Positions 1-9,430 of a DNA stretch of 64,000 bases are shown piece by piece. The notes under the pieces are model-generated. The model did no database searches and had not been told where the DNA came from. It worked only from the letters and a program-made list of their open reading frames with translations. Location: the NCBI RefSeq assembly GCF_030159855.1, contig NZ_BSNG01000004.1:1-64000 (forward strand). The letters are read 5' to 3'. How positions within the stretch are numbered: position 1 is the first letter of the stretch; each line of letters opens with the position of its first letter. A program made the position numbers and the translations under genes. This stretch comes from Devosia yakushimensis. GTDB lineage: Bacteria; Pseudomonadota; Alphaproteobacteria; Rhizobiales; Devosiaceae.

Positions 1-1062
1 CTGGCCCGCGAGGCCCAGTCGCGCCTGCCGGCCAATGCCGCGGCGCGCCTGCTCGAAGCCCGCGCCGACCTCGCCCTGGGCGACATGTCCGCTGCCCGCG
101 AGCATTACCGCGCGCTCATCGCCAGCGAGAAAACCGCCGTTGCGGCCCTGACCGGTCTTTACGACCAGGCCCGCACCCAGAACCGTCCGGAAGCCGCCCT
201 CACCTTCGCGCGCAAGGCGCTGGCCCTGGCGCCGGCCAGCGGCTGGGCCGCCGAAGCCGTCTTCGACGACCTGACCCGGCGCGGCCAATGGGCCGAGGCC
301 GTGGCCATGGTCAATGCCGAAGCCGTAAGCAGCCGCGAGGCCCGCGCCGTCAAGCGCCGCCGCCAGGCCGTGATCGAAACCGCCCGCGCCCGTGAGGCCG
401 AAACCAGTGCGCCGCTTTCCGCGCTTGACCATGCCCTTACGGCCCTCAGACTCCTGCCCGATTTCGTGCCAGCCGCATTGATCGCCGCACGCATCCACAT
501 CAATCGCGGCGAGACGCGCAAGGCCATGAGCCTGTTGCGGCGCATCTGGCGCTCCACCGGCCATCCCGATATCGCCGCGCTCTATGCCCATGCCCAGCCC
601 GGTGCCTCGGCCATCGACCGGCTCAAGCGCCTGGGCGAGATCATCGAAACGCCACCCCCGCACCGGGCGGCCGGCATGGCTCTCGCCCGCGCCGCCATCG
701 ACGCCTATGACTGGCCCCGTGCCCGAGCGGCGCTGGAACCCTTTGCCGGCGCCGACGCCACCCAGGGCGTTGCCAGCCTCATGGCCGAGATCGAGGAAGG
801 CCAATCGGGCGACCAGGGCAAGGCACGCGAATGGCTGGCCCGCGCCGTGCGGGCGCCGCGCGATCCAGCCTGGACCGCCGATGGCCTGGTGAGCGACGAA
901 TGGGAGCCGATTTCCCCCGTTACCGGCCGGCTCGACGCCTTCGAATGGAAAGTGCCGGTTTCGGTCACCGGCCGCCCGGTGCCCCCGCCTGCCCCACCCG
1001 GTTTGCAATTGCCCGCCGCCGACCCCGCCTTGCCTCTTGCACCGGCGGAAAACCCAACGTAA
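1..1062 (+). CDS. hemY: HemY-like heme biosynthesis protein, 3' part
   Basis: The frame is open from the first base, so the 5' end lies outside the window; 353 codons remain before the stop. The visible part is an alpha-helical, alanine-rich solenoid of TPR-like repeats followed by a proline-rich tail (PVPPPAPP), which fits the C-terminal half of alphaproteobacterial HemY. In that family an N-terminal membrane domain precedes the TPRs, and the gene usually follows hemC/hemD; neither can be seen here. Its role in late heme synthesis is a family-level attribution and is poorly defined biochemically. Another TPR membrane protein is possible but less likely. Confidence 0.75.
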   Translation: MAREAQSRLPANAAARLLEARADLALGDMSAAREHYRALIASEKTAVAALTGLYDQARTQNRPEAALTFARKALALAPASGWAAEAVFDDLTRRGQWAEAVAMVNAEAVSSREARAVKRRRQAVIETARAREAETSAPLSALDHALTALRLLPDFVPAALIAARIHINRGETRKAMSLLRRIWRSTGHPDIAALYAHAQPGASAIDRLKRLGEIIETPPPHRAAGMALARAAIDAYDWPRARAALEPFAGADATQGVASLMAEIEEGQSGDQGKAREWLARAVRAPRDPAWTADGLVSDEWEPISPVTGRLDAFEWKVPVSVTGRPVPPPAPPGLQLPAADPALPLAPAENPT

Positions 1063-1089
1063 AAGACCCAGCGTTCCGCACCGCGGAAA

Positions 1090-1165
1090 GCCGCTTTAGC
1101 TCAGTTGGTAGAGCACATCATTCGTAATGATGGGGTCGCGTGTTCGAGTCACGCAAGCGGCACCA
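1090..1165 (+). tRNA. tRNA-Thr (CGT anticodon)
   Basis: This is a complete cloverleaf. The acceptor arms GCCGCTT and AAGCGGC pair over seven bases, the D-arm contains AGCTCAGTTGGTAGAGC, and the anticodon loop TTCGTAA presents CGT (reads ACG, threonine). The T-arm is GCGTG-TTCGAGT-CACGC, and the 3' CCA is encoded. It lies 27 bases after hemY on the same strand. Confidence 0.95.
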
Positions 1166-1234
1166 CGCCTTCCCATATTGCCGCGGTTGATCCTGTTCCC
1201 GGTGCCGGGGCCAAGCGGTCTGCTGCGCGTCGCC

Positions 1235-1501
1235 ATGAGCCCTTCGATGACCGATAAACAGCCTTTGCCCACCAAGCTCATCGTGCTGCTCGCTTTTGAC
1301 AAAGGCGAGGATGGCGATCTTGTGCCCGCCTTCGAGGCCCGCGAAATGCGCGACGAATCCACCGCCATCCGCACCGGCCGCGATCTTGCCAGCCGGCATG
1401 CCGGCGTCATCGCCTGGTCGCGCTCGGCCGATCTGGTCAATGGCGAATTCGGCGATCCGGTTGTGCTGTTTCAGCAGGGCGATGTGCCGGATCTGGAATA
1501 G
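1235..1501 (+). CDS. conserved small hypothetical protein
   Basis: An 88-residue acidic protein of unknown function with no signal peptide or membrane segment. It contains the phrase LVPAFEAREMRDE and ends in an acidic tail. Two in-frame ATGs (1235 and 1247) are possible starts; neither has a convincing Shine-Dalgarno sequence, so the longer form is given. It sits just after tRNA-Thr and runs convergently into the GGDEF-EAL gene with an 8-base gap. Codon use looks like the neighbours. I do not recognise a named domain. Confidence 0.6.
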   Translation: MSPSMTDKQPLPTKLIVLLAFDKGEDGDLVPAFEAREMRDESTAIRTGRDLASRHAGVIAWSRSADLVNGEFGDPVVLFQQGDVPDLE

Positions 1502-1509
1502 ACCGGTCC

Positions 1510-3792
1510 CTAGCCATGCCGCCGGTTTGCCCGGCCCATGCGCCGCGGTGCATTGAGCCGGCCGATCAGTTCGGCAATATCGCGCGCTGGTAGCGGCCGG
1601 CTGAAGAAATAGCCCTGCACCTGCTGCACCTGCGTCTGCTCGAGCACCACATTGAGCTGGGCTTCGGTCTCGACGCCCTCGGCGACCACGATGAGATCGA
1701 GATCGCGCCCAAGCCGGGCCACATTGGTCAAAAGGCGCTTGGATTTCTCGTTGCTGGCAATATCGGCCACGAAGGAGCGGTCGATCTTGAGCTTGGTAAA
1801 AGGCAGGGCGTGCAGATAGCTGAGCGAAGAATAGCCCGTGCCGAAATCGTCGAGGGCAATCGCGATGCCCTTGGCGGCCAGCGCCGTCAACAGGCGCTTG
1901 GCGATTTCATGCTCCTCGATCACCGCCGTTTCGGTGACTTCGATTTCGAGCCGCGCCGGATCGAGCCCGGAACGGGCCAGTGACCGCCCGATAACGGCCT
2001 CGAGATCCATGCCGCGGAAATCGCGCGCCGAGATATTGACCGCAACGCTGACCACGCCGGGCCATTGACTGCATTGGCTGGTTGCCGTGCTCACCACCCA
2101 TTCGGTAATTTCGGAAATCAGCCCCATTTCCTCGGCCAGCGGAATAAAGGTCGAGGGCGCGACCAGCCCCAGTTCGGGATGGTTCCAGCGCGTCAGCGCC
2201 TCGCAGCTCACGATCCGGCGCGTGCCGATATCGACCAGCGGCTGAAATGCCAGGGTGAGCTGCCCATGGCGTAGTGCTTCGCGCAGATCGGCCTTGAGCC
2301 GCTGGCGATAATGATAGTCGATATCCATCTGGGCATGAAAAATCTGGCTTCTGGCCTTGCCGTCGCTTTTGGCCGAATAGAGCGCCAGATCGGCCTTGGT
2401 CATCAGCTCCTCAAGGCCTTCCTCGATATTGGCGCTGGTGACCAGGCCAATGCTGACATTGGCATTGAGCGTCATGCCATCGAGCAGAAAGGGCGCGCCA
2501 AAAGCCTCAAGCACCGCACCGGCCTGCCGATTGGCGGCTGCCGGATCGGGGATCGAGCGGCAATAGACGACGAATTCGTCGCCCCCCAGCCGCGCCAGTA
2601 TCGTTTCGGCCGGCGTCGCGGCCCGCAGCCTCTGCGCCACCTGGGTCAGCAATTGATCGCCCGCGATATGGCCGGACGTATCGTTGACATGCTTGAAGTC
2701 ATCGATATCGACAATCATCAGCGCCACCGTCCGGCTGCCATCATTGGCATTTTGCCGGCCGGCCAGATCTTCGGTGGCCAGCTCGCCGAAATAGCTGCGA
2801 TTGGGCAGGCCGGTCAGCGCATCGTGCCGCGCCATGAAGGCGATGCGCTCCTCGGTATCGACCCGGGCGCTGATATCCTCGAACAGCAGCACGCAGCGCT
2901 CCTGCCGCACGCTCACCGTCACCTCGTAGTAGAGGCCGCCGGGCAGGCTGAGCAGCACTTTGCCTGATTGCCGCCGGCCGATCATGTCGAGCAGCCTGTC
3001 CACCGCCGTACGCGGCAGCCGGCCATCCTCGCCCATGGCGGCCAGGGTCGCGGCAAAAGGCCGGCCCAGCAGATCACGGGCGCCCAACGCCGCGAAACTG
3101 CGCGCCGCCCGCTCGTTGACCACCGAGACGATGCCCGCTTCATCGAGCATGCACAGGCCATGTTCGAGCGTGGCCATGGCCATGTCCAGCTCCGCCGCCA
3201 GCCGCGTAGCCTCGACCCGGCCATGCACCGCGCTCAGCAGCAGCGCGCGGATATCGGCGGCCAGCTTGCGGAAACCGGCCAGCATGGCACCCAGCAGCGC
3301 TGCCAGCGCGATATGATAGAGATCGCCATGCAGGGCATAGCCCGCCGTGAGCGGCACGATGATCAGCAGCATCTGGATGGTGACCAGCCGGTCGAGCCCG
3401 AAATTGCGCGCGCAGATGCGCACCATGACCGCAATGGAGACCGAGGCGCTGGCCAGCTCGGCAAAGGGGTCGCGCACAATGACCATGGCGACGAAACACC
3501 AGCTGCCATAGGCCAGGGCCAGCAGGCCTCCGCTGACCACCGCGCGATGCTCCCAATATTGGGCCGCCTGCGCGTCGTCGCTGTCTATGGCTGCGCGCCA
3601 GAACGCGCCGATATCGGCATAGCGGACCAGGCCAAGCACCACAAAGGCGAGAGTGACCAGAACCAGCGCGGCGGAATTGGCATGCTGGGCGGTCAAACCG
3701 GCTATGATGGCCGTGGCGAGAACCCCGGCCAGCATCGACCGCCTGTCGCCATGGACCGAGCGGATGATGGACACGTAATCGAGCGCCGGCAT
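1510..3792 (-). CDS. membrane-anchored GGDEF-EAL cyclic-di-GMP protein
   Basis: Predicted to make and/or break cyclic-di-GMP. Counting from the upstream ATG at 3861 (783 residues), hydrophobic segments lie near residues 43-80, 110-130 and 160-200. They are followed by a PAS-like stretch (about 235-325), a diguanylate cyclase domain with intact GGDEF (426-430), and a phosphodiesterase domain with intact EAL (554-556), DDFGTGYSSL and AEGVET. Both active-site signatures are preserved, so either activity is possible. The start chosen here (MPALDYV, 760 residues) leaves a 16-bp palindrome upstream as regulatory DNA. The 3861 start has a somewhat better ribosome-binding site (AAGG) and would place the palindrome inside the gene. 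Confidence 0.85.
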   Translation of the reverse strand: MPALDYVSIIRSVHGDRRSMLAGVLATAIIAGLTAQHANSAALVLVTLAFVVLGLVRYADIGAFWRAAIDSDDAQAAQYWEHRAVVSGGLLALAYGSWCFVAMVIVRDPFAELASASVSIAVMVRICARNFGLDRLVTIQMLLIIVPLTAGYALHGDLYHIALAALLGAMLAGFRKLAADIRALLLSAVHGRVEATRLAAELDMAMATLEHGLCMLDEAGIVSVVNERAARSFAALGARDLLGRPFAATLAAMGEDGRLPRTAVDRLLDMIGRRQSGKVLLSLPGGLYYEVTVSVRQERCVLLFEDISARVDTEERIAFMARHDALTGLPNRSYFGELATEDLAGRQNANDGSRTVALMIVDIDDFKHVNDTSGHIAGDQLLTQVAQRLRAATPAETILARLGGDEFVVYCRSIPDPAAANRQAGAVLEAFGAPFLLDGMTLNANVSIGLVTSANIEEGLEELMTKADLALYSAKSDGKARSQIFHAQMDIDYHYRQRLKADLREALRHGQLTLAFQPLVDIGTRRIVSCEALTRWNHPELGLVAPSTFIPLAEEMGLISEITEWVVSTATSQCSQWPGVVSVAVNISARDFRGMDLEAVIGRSLARSGLDPARLEIEVTETAVIEEHEIAKRLLTALAAKGIAIALDDFGTGYSSLSYLHALPFTKLKIDRSFVADIASNEKSKRLLTNVARLGRDLDLIVVAEGVETEAQLNVVLEQTQVQQVQGYFFSRPLPARDIAELIGRLNAPRRMGRANRRHG

Positions 3793-3823
3793 CGATTTTC
3801 GGGCCGAGGTAAACACCCTTTGT

Positions 3824-3839
3824 CCCCAATATATTGGGG
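3824..3839. promoter_or_regulatory. perfect 16-bp palindrome upstream of GGDEF-EAL gene
   Basis: CCCCAATATATTGGGG is a perfect dyad located 32 bp before the preferred start of the GGDEF-EAL gene. Its symmetry and AT core suggest a dimeric regulator site. No regulator is identified, and if translation starts at 3861 it would be coding. Confidence 0.4.
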
Positions 3840-3998
3840 CGATATCAGGCGCTTGAGGCATTAAGAACGCCTTGCCGAACCGCTTTTCCGCTGGGAAAGG
3901 TGAACAAGCTTTTAACGGGCTTTGCGAAGGCAGCGCCTTGGAAGCGTCGCTTTGCCCGGTTAAACCGCTGGTGGAAACAATAAAAGGAGGGCGGTGGC

Positions 3999-4289
3999 AT
4001 GACGGAAAAGCTCACGGGCGGAGCGCTTGAGGATGGCCTTCAAACCCTCAATGGCTGGGTTTACGACGAAGCCGCCGGCGCGATCAGCCACGCCTTCAAG
4101 TTCAAGACCTTTTCCGAGGCTTTTGCCTTCATGAGCCGGGTGGCACTAGCCGCCGAAAAAGCCGGCCATCACCCCGACTGGTCCAATAGCTACAATAGCG
4201 TCACCATCACGCTGTCGACCCATGACGCCGGCGGGCTGACCGGCAAGGACATCGCCCTGGCCAGGGCCATCGACGCGATATTGGCCTAG
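3999..4289 (+). CDS. phhB: pterin-4a-carbinolamine dehydratase
   Basis: A 96-residue protein of the PCD/DCoH family, which dehydrates 4a-hydroxytetrahydropterin to recycle the cofactor of aromatic amino acid hydroxylases. The core signature AEKAGHHPDWSNSYNSV carries the two adjacent histidines and the PDW motif of the active site; length is normal for the family. A strong ribosome-binding site (AAGGAGGG) precedes the ATG. It stands alone between divergent and convergent minus-strand genes. No phenylalanine hydroxylase gene is in the window, so its partner is unknown. Confidence 0.92.
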   Translation: MTEKLTGGALEDGLQTLNGWVYDEAAGAISHAFKFKTFSEAFAFMSRVALAAEKAGHHPDWSNSYNSVTITLSTHDAGGLTGKDIALARAIDAILA

Positions 4290-4298
4290 CACCCGCGC

Positions 4299-7200
4299 TC
4301 AATGGAAATTGCGCCCCCCGGGCAAGGCCGCATAGGCCTGCCGTCGGGCCTTTTCCACTTCGAGCAAGGCCCGTCGGTCCCGCCCCGGCGGCGAACCAGA
4401 CCTGGCTTCGTCGCCATGTGCCAGCATGCGCGCGCCGATATCCTGGCCATGAGCGAGATCGAGCAGATGGTGCGTCATGTCGGTCACCTGCTCGGCAATG
4501 ATATGGATGACAAGTCCTTCGCGCTGCAATTGACCCCGCACCGCCAGCATGCGCGCACCCAGGATCGTCTTGCGATAGGCCTCAAAGACCTTGGGCCAGA
4601 TCACCACATTGGCAATGCCCGTTTCATCCTCGAGCGTGGCAAAGATCACTCCGCTCGCCGTGCCCGGCCGCTGGCGCACCAGCACCAGCCCCGCCACCTC
4701 GATGCGCCTGCCCGGCGTGACATCCTTGAGCCGGTCCGAACGCACGACATGGCGAGCTTCGAGCAGCGGCCGGACGAATTGTAGCGGATGACCCTTGAGC
4801 GAAAAGGAGAGGGTCGAATAATCGTGGATCACCTCCTCGCCCGGCAGCATGGACGGCAAGTCCGCCTCGCACTCCCGTTCCGTTTGCACCTGTCCCGCCG
4901 CCTCGAACAGAGGCAGCGTATCGGCGCCATGAGTGCCGATCAGCCCCTTGACCGCCCAAAGCGCCTCGCGCCGCGATAATCCCAGAGACGCAAAGGCATC
5001 GGCGCGGGCGAGTTTTTCGAGACTGGCAATGGGCACCTGGGTCCTGAGCCAGAGATCGCGGACGGAATCATAGCCGCCTCCACGACGGGCGACGATAATA
5101 TTGATATCGGCCTCCGCCACCCCGATCGCATGGGTAAGTCCCAGCCGGATCGCCTTGTTCGAACGGATGTCTTCCTTCATCTCGGCATGCTGCAACCAGA
5201 GATGATCGCGGGCCATGCGGTGCGTACCGTCTTCCTGTACGCAGTTCTCCAACACGCATTCGAGATCGGACAGGTTCACATCGACCGGCCGCACCTCAAC
5301 CCCGTGTTCGACGGCATCGCGGATAATCTGGGATGGAGAATAAAACCCCATCGGCTGGCTATTGAGCAAAGCGGTCGCGAACACATCGGGATAATGGCAT
5401 TTCAGCCAGCACGAGGCATAGACCAGCAGCGCAAAGGACGCCGCATGACTCTCGGGAAAGCCATATTCGGCAAAGCCCTTGATCTGAGAGAAGCAGCGCT
5501 GCGCGAATTCGAGGGGATAGTTGTTCTCGATCATCCCCTTGATGAAACGCTGCTCGAAGATTTCAATTTTTCCGGTTCGCCGCCAGGCAGCCATGGCCCG
5601 CCGTAGCTGATCGGCCTCGCCGGGGGAGAAACCCGCTCCCTTAATAGCCATTTGCATAGCCTGTTCCTGGAACAGGGGAATGCCCTTGGTTTCTTTAAGG
5701 ACTTGATCGAGTGGATCATTGGGGTCGGCCTCCCATGGGTCGGTCCCATCGCGCCGCTTCAGATAAGGATGAACCATGCCACCTTGAATTGGGCCCGGCC
5801 GGACGATGGCAACCTCGATCACCAGATCATAGAATTTTACCGGTTTGAGTCTAGGCAGCATCGACATCTGCGCCCGGCTTTCAATCTGGAATACACCCAG
5901 CGTATCGGCCCGATGCGTCATGGCATAGACGCGCTCCTTGGCATAGGGGCCCTGCCCGGTTTCCTCGGCCAGCAATTCGGTCAACTCCAGCTTGCGCTGG
6001 TAATGGATCTGCATTAGCTCGAAGGCCCGCCGCAGGCAGGAAAGCATGCCCAGCGCCAGCACATCGACCTTGAGAATAGCCAGGGCGTCGATATCGTCCT
6101 TGTTCCATTCGATGATATTGCGGCTATCCATGGCCGATTTTCCGATCGGTACCAGGCTTTCCAGCGAGTCGCGGGTAATGACGAAACCGCCCACATGCTG
6201 GGAGAGATGACGCGGAAAACCGCGCAGCACTTTGACCACTTCGAACATCTGCGCCAGCACGGGATCGTCCGAATTGAGCCCGATGGCGCTCACCCCCGCC
6301 AGATCGAGGCTGGAGCCCCAGCCCCAATGGAGCTGATTGAAGGCATTGATCGTATCGTCGGAGACGCCAAACACCTTGGCCGTTTCACGAATGGCGCTTT
6401 TGGAGCGGTAGGAGATGACATTGGCCGTCAGGCCCGTGCGCTTGCCGCCATATTTCTGGTAGACATATTGCATCACCTCTTCGCGCCGCTCGTGTTCGAA
6501 ATCGACATCGATATCAGGTGGCTCATCCCGTTCGGTGGAGATGAAACGGCCGAAAACCAGAGTCCTTTGGTTGGGATCGACTTCTGTAATCCCAAGGCAG
6601 AAACAAACGCTCGAATTAGCAGCCGACCCCCTTCCCTGGCACATAATCTTGCGATCATGCCGGGCATACATAACGATGTCATGCACGGTTAGGAAATAAG
6701 CGGCATAGCCTTTGTAGCCAATGAGGCAGAGCTCGGACCAAAGGCTGCGCTTGATTTTTTCGGGAACACCTTCCGGATAGCGCTTGCCCGCACCCTCCCA
6801 GGTTAGCCGCTCCAATGTCTGTTGCGCCGTTTCGCCATCACCGATGGTTTCCTCGGGATAATTATACTTGAGCTGGTCGAGCGAAAAATCGATGCGAGCG
6901 AGGAAGCGCTGGGTTTCCGCGATTGCCTGGGGGTGATCTTCGAACAGGCTGGCCATTTCCCGCGCCGGTTTCAGATGCCGTTCGGCATTGGCGGCGAGCC
7001 GCCAGCCGGCATTTTCGAGCGTCAGGTGCTCGCGGATACAGGTCACCACATCCTGCACAATGCGCCGGGACGGGGCGTGATAGAGCACGTCATTGCTCGC
7101 CAGCAGCGGCACGCCATGCCGCTTGGCAAGCTGGTCGAGGCGGTTGAGCCGGGCCCGGTCATTGCCATCAAAGCGCAGCGAGCCGGCGAGCCAGACCTGC

Positions 7201-7772
7201 ATGCGTGCCTTGTCCGCGAGCTCTCCCAGCACACGTTCGCTCAGACCCCAATCGGTCTCTTCGGGTATGAAAATAAACAATTGCCCCTGGGCAAAATTCT
7301 CGGTTGGCCCCTGCTCGCTTGGCGATGCCGGCCCGCCCGAGCCGAAGAGATCGCTGAAGAACAGTACCGGCTTACCCTTTTCGCCGCGCTGATTGGCCAC
7401 GGTGAGGAGTTTGCAAAGCCGTCCATAGGCCAGCCGGTCGGTGGGATAGGCGATAATGTCGGGCGTGCCGTCGGCAAAGCACAGCCGCACGCCAACCAGA
7501 TAGCGGAAACCAGCAAATCGCTCAGGAAACTGCTCCTTGAGATCCCGCGCCTTCACATAGCCGCGCACCACGCCAGCAAAGCTGTTGCGATCGGTAACGC
7601 CGAACCCGGCAAGCCCCATGAACATGGCCCCAGCAACCATTTCCTCTGGATGGGAGCCGCTATGGAGGAAGGAAAAATTGGTGGTGGAGACCAGTTCGGC
7701 ATAGGAGGGAGCGGGCAATGGCGCCGGCTTCCGGGATGGCTCTCGCGGCGTGAAGTCGACGACCTGGTTCAT
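4299..7772 (-). CDS. dnaE2: error-prone DNA polymerase III alpha subunit DnaE2
   Basis: A 1157-residue C-family polymerase of the DnaE2 (ImuC) type, the catalytic enzyme of SOS-induced translesion synthesis. An N-terminal PHP domain (SFLHSGSHPEEM region) is followed by the palm with the catalytic PDIDVDFEHERR motif and the finger region; a C-terminal OB-fold is recognisable from the VAGLVLVRQRPGTASG stretch. The ATG at 7772 (MNQVVDF) overlaps the imuB stop as ATGA, so translation is coupled. A longer upstream frame lies within imuB and is not coding. It is last in the imuA-imuB-dnaE2 operon under the LexA box at 10139-10153. Confidence 0.95.
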   Translation of the reverse strand: MNQVVDFTPREPSRKPAPLPAPSYAELVSTTNFSFLHSGSHPEEMVAGAMFMGLAGFGVTDRNSFAGVVRGYVKARDLKEQFPERFAGFRYLVGVRLCFADGTPDIIAYPTDRLAYGRLCKLLTVANQRGEKGKPVLFFSDLFGSGGPASPSEQGPTENFAQGQLFIFIPEETDWGLSERVLGELADKARMQVWLAGSLRFDGNDRARLNRLDQLAKRHGVPLLASNDVLYHAPSRRIVQDVVTCIREHLTLENAGWRLAANAERHLKPAREMASLFEDHPQAIAETQRFLARIDFSLDQLKYNYPEETIGDGETAQQTLERLTWEGAGKRYPEGVPEKIKRSLWSELCLIGYKGYAAYFLTVHDIVMYARHDRKIMCQGRGSAANSSVCFCLGITEVDPNQRTLVFGRFISTERDEPPDIDVDFEHERREEVMQYVYQKYGGKRTGLTANVISYRSKSAIRETAKVFGVSDDTINAFNQLHWGWGSSLDLAGVSAIGLNSDDPVLAQMFEVVKVLRGFPRHLSQHVGGFVITRDSLESLVPIGKSAMDSRNIIEWNKDDIDALAILKVDVLALGMLSCLRRAFELMQIHYQRKLELTELLAEETGQGPYAKERVYAMTHRADTLGVFQIESRAQMSMLPRLKPVKFYDLVIEVAIVRPGPIQGGMVHPYLKRRDGTDPWEADPNDPLDQVLKETKGIPLFQEQAMQMAIKGAGFSPGEADQLRRAMAAWRRTGKIEIFEQRFIKGMIENNYPLEFAQRCFSQIKGFAEYGFPESHAASFALLVYASCWLKCHYPDVFATALLNSQPMGFYSPSQIIRDAVEHGVEVRPVDVNLSDLECVLENCVQEDGTHRMARDHLWLQHAEMKEDIRSNKAIRLGLTHAIGVAEADINIIVARRGGGYDSVRDLWLRTQVPIASLEKLARADAFASLGLSRREALWAVKGLIGTHGADTLPLFEAAGQVQTERECEADLPSMLPGEEVIHDYSTLSFSLKGHPLQFVRPLLEARHVVRSDRLKDVTPGRRIEVAGLVLVRQRPGTASGVIFATLEDETGIANVVIWPKVFEAYRKTILGARMLAVRGQLQREGLVIHIIAEQVTDMTHHLLDLAHGQDIGARMLAHGDEARSGSPPGRDRRALLEVEKARRQAYAALPGGRNFH

Positions 7773-9430
7773 GCGAAAAACCCATGCAGGTACCACACCG
7801 CCGGCTCGCCTGGCTGATGGAAACCCTGCCGATAGATCCAGAAGCGGCGGCCGGTTTCGTCCTCGACGACATAATAATCGCGCGTCGCAGCATCGGGATC
7901 GTGCAGCGGCAGATCGGGAATATAGGGCGGTTGCTCGCCCTTTTCGGGCCTTGTGGCCAGCACCAATTGCAGCCGCTGGCCGCTGCGCCACCACTCGGCC
8001 CCCAGCCGCTCGGGTCCCGAGGCCCTTTCGATCTTGTAGCTTTCCCGCCGCCAGGTCATCGAGGCCGGCAGACCATGCGGCACCTCGGCATTGATGGCCA
8101 CCGGTTCGGGCACCGGCAGCAGCCGCAAGGGGCGGACCAGCGCCGGCCGCGTGCCGGCGCCGGCCGGATCATTATTCGCCACCAGGGCCGGAACCAGCCG
8201 CGCTGCCCGCTCCGGAATATGGCTGGCAACCAATTGCGTCCGCAGCACTGCCAGCGATCCCAGCCGGCTGCTCATCCGGTCGTTGAGCTGGTCGAGATCC
8301 TCGGCGACATCCTGATGTGAAAAGGCACCCAGTTGCGCCGCATCGAGCCCGGCCACCGAACTCACCGCCAGCCGGATCATATCGATGCCGAAACCGGCAT
8401 CGTAAGCCCCTTCCAGCCGTTCCGAGCGATGGGTGAAGAGCTTGGTGATATGCTCGGGATCGCGGCTGAGCCGGGCCGAATTGACCGAAAGGGTCATCAC
8501 CTGATGGTCCACCCGATAGAGAAAGAGATGAAAGGCCTGCCCGCCCAGCCCTTCGGTTTCGAGGCGAATTGCCAATTGGATGGCCAGGTCATGGGCGGTC
8601 ATCAGCACATCGTCCATCAACCCGATGGGGTCGGCGAAGCGGCGCTCGGCATAGCGCTCAGCCAAAGGCAGGCGCGGCGTCATCCGCTCTTCGATCATGC
8701 CATAGGCCTGATCGAGCCGGGTCAGTAGGGAAATGCCGAACCGGGCCTGCAGCGGCTTGCGTTCGCGCCCCCGCAATGGGCCGATGGTCTTGAGCCCCAT
8801 CTGCGTGAGGCCGGCGATCTGGGCCTGGTCGAGCCGCAGCGCCGCGACCGGCAATGCATCCAGCACCGGTTCGAGATCGCCTGTTTCCACCACCTGGCTG
8901 CGGGCAAAATGGCTGATGGCCCAGGCTGCCCCAATGGTGGGAGCAATGGCGCCTGAAACCGTATAGCCCAGCTCACGCAGCCGGGTCAGCACCATGGCCA
9001 GCATGGCCCGCTCGCCCCCGAAGAGATGGGCCACCCCGGTAATATCGAGCACCAGATCGCCATAGCCGGCGCTCTCTTTCATCACCGCAACCAGGGGGCT
9101 GGCATTGGAGTGCCAATCGGCGAAATCGGCAAAAGCCGCTTCGAGCAGCGGGCGATTGAGTTCCTGTACGGTGAGCCCGGGCACCATGGCGCGCGCATCG
9201 GCCAGGTTCTGTCCCACGCTGAGACCGCTCCGCGCCGCCTCGCCATCGATGGCGGCCAGCCGCAACCCGCCCTTTATCCGCTCGTAAAGCGCCAGCGGAG
9301 CCTTGAGTGAGCCATCACCCCGCTTGAGGTAATCGGTCGGCCAGAACGGCAGGAACAGCGCGAGATAGCGGCGCGCCGGCAGCGATCCGGTCTTGAGAGC
9401 GACGTTGAGAAGCGATTGCTGAAAATCCAT
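7769..9430 (-). CDS. imuB: ImuB, Y-family polymerase-like SOS protein
   Basis: A 553-residue member of the Y-family polymerase fold that in known ImuB proteins is catalytically inactive and bridges the beta clamp, ImuA and DnaE2. The N-terminus RRYLALFLPFWPTDYL corresponds to the Y-family start, but the usual catalytic acidic pair is not preserved (DITG where active enzymes have DE), as expected for ImuB. The start at 9430 (MDFQQSLL) is chosen because the conserved block begins about 20 residues later. It overlaps the 3' end of imuA by 116 bases in another frame and shares ATGA with dnaE2. Confidence 0.93.
   Translation of the reverse strand: MDFQQSLLNVALKTGSLPARRYLALFLPFWPTDYLKRGDGSLKAPLALYERIKGGLRLAAIDGEAARSGLSVGQNLADARAMVPGLTVQELNRPLLEAAFADFADWHSNASPLVAVMKESAGYGDLVLDITGVAHLFGGERAMLAMVLTRLRELGYTVSGAIAPTIGAAWAISHFARSQVVETGDLEPVLDALPVAALRLDQAQIAGLTQMGLKTIGPLRGRERKPLQARFGISLLTRLDQAYGMIEERMTPRLPLAERYAERRFADPIGLMDDVLMTAHDLAIQLAIRLETEGLGGQAFHLFLYRVDHQVMTLSVNSARLSRDPEHITKLFTHRSERLEGAYDAGFGIDMIRLAVSSVAGLDAAQLGAFSHQDVAEDLDQLNDRMSSRLGSLAVLRTQLVASHIPERAARLVPALVANNDPAGAGTRPALVRPLRLLPVPEPVAINAEVPHGLPASMTWRRESYKIERASGPERLGAEWWRSGQRLQLVLATRPEKGEQPPYIPDLPLHDPDAATRDYYVVEDETGRRFWIYRQGFHQPGEPAVWYLHGFFA

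Noticed and set aside
9315..9430. Possible frameshift joining imuA and imuB
   Set aside because: Both proteins have conserved ends in their own frames and the order is standard, so an overlap explains the region better than an error or fusion.
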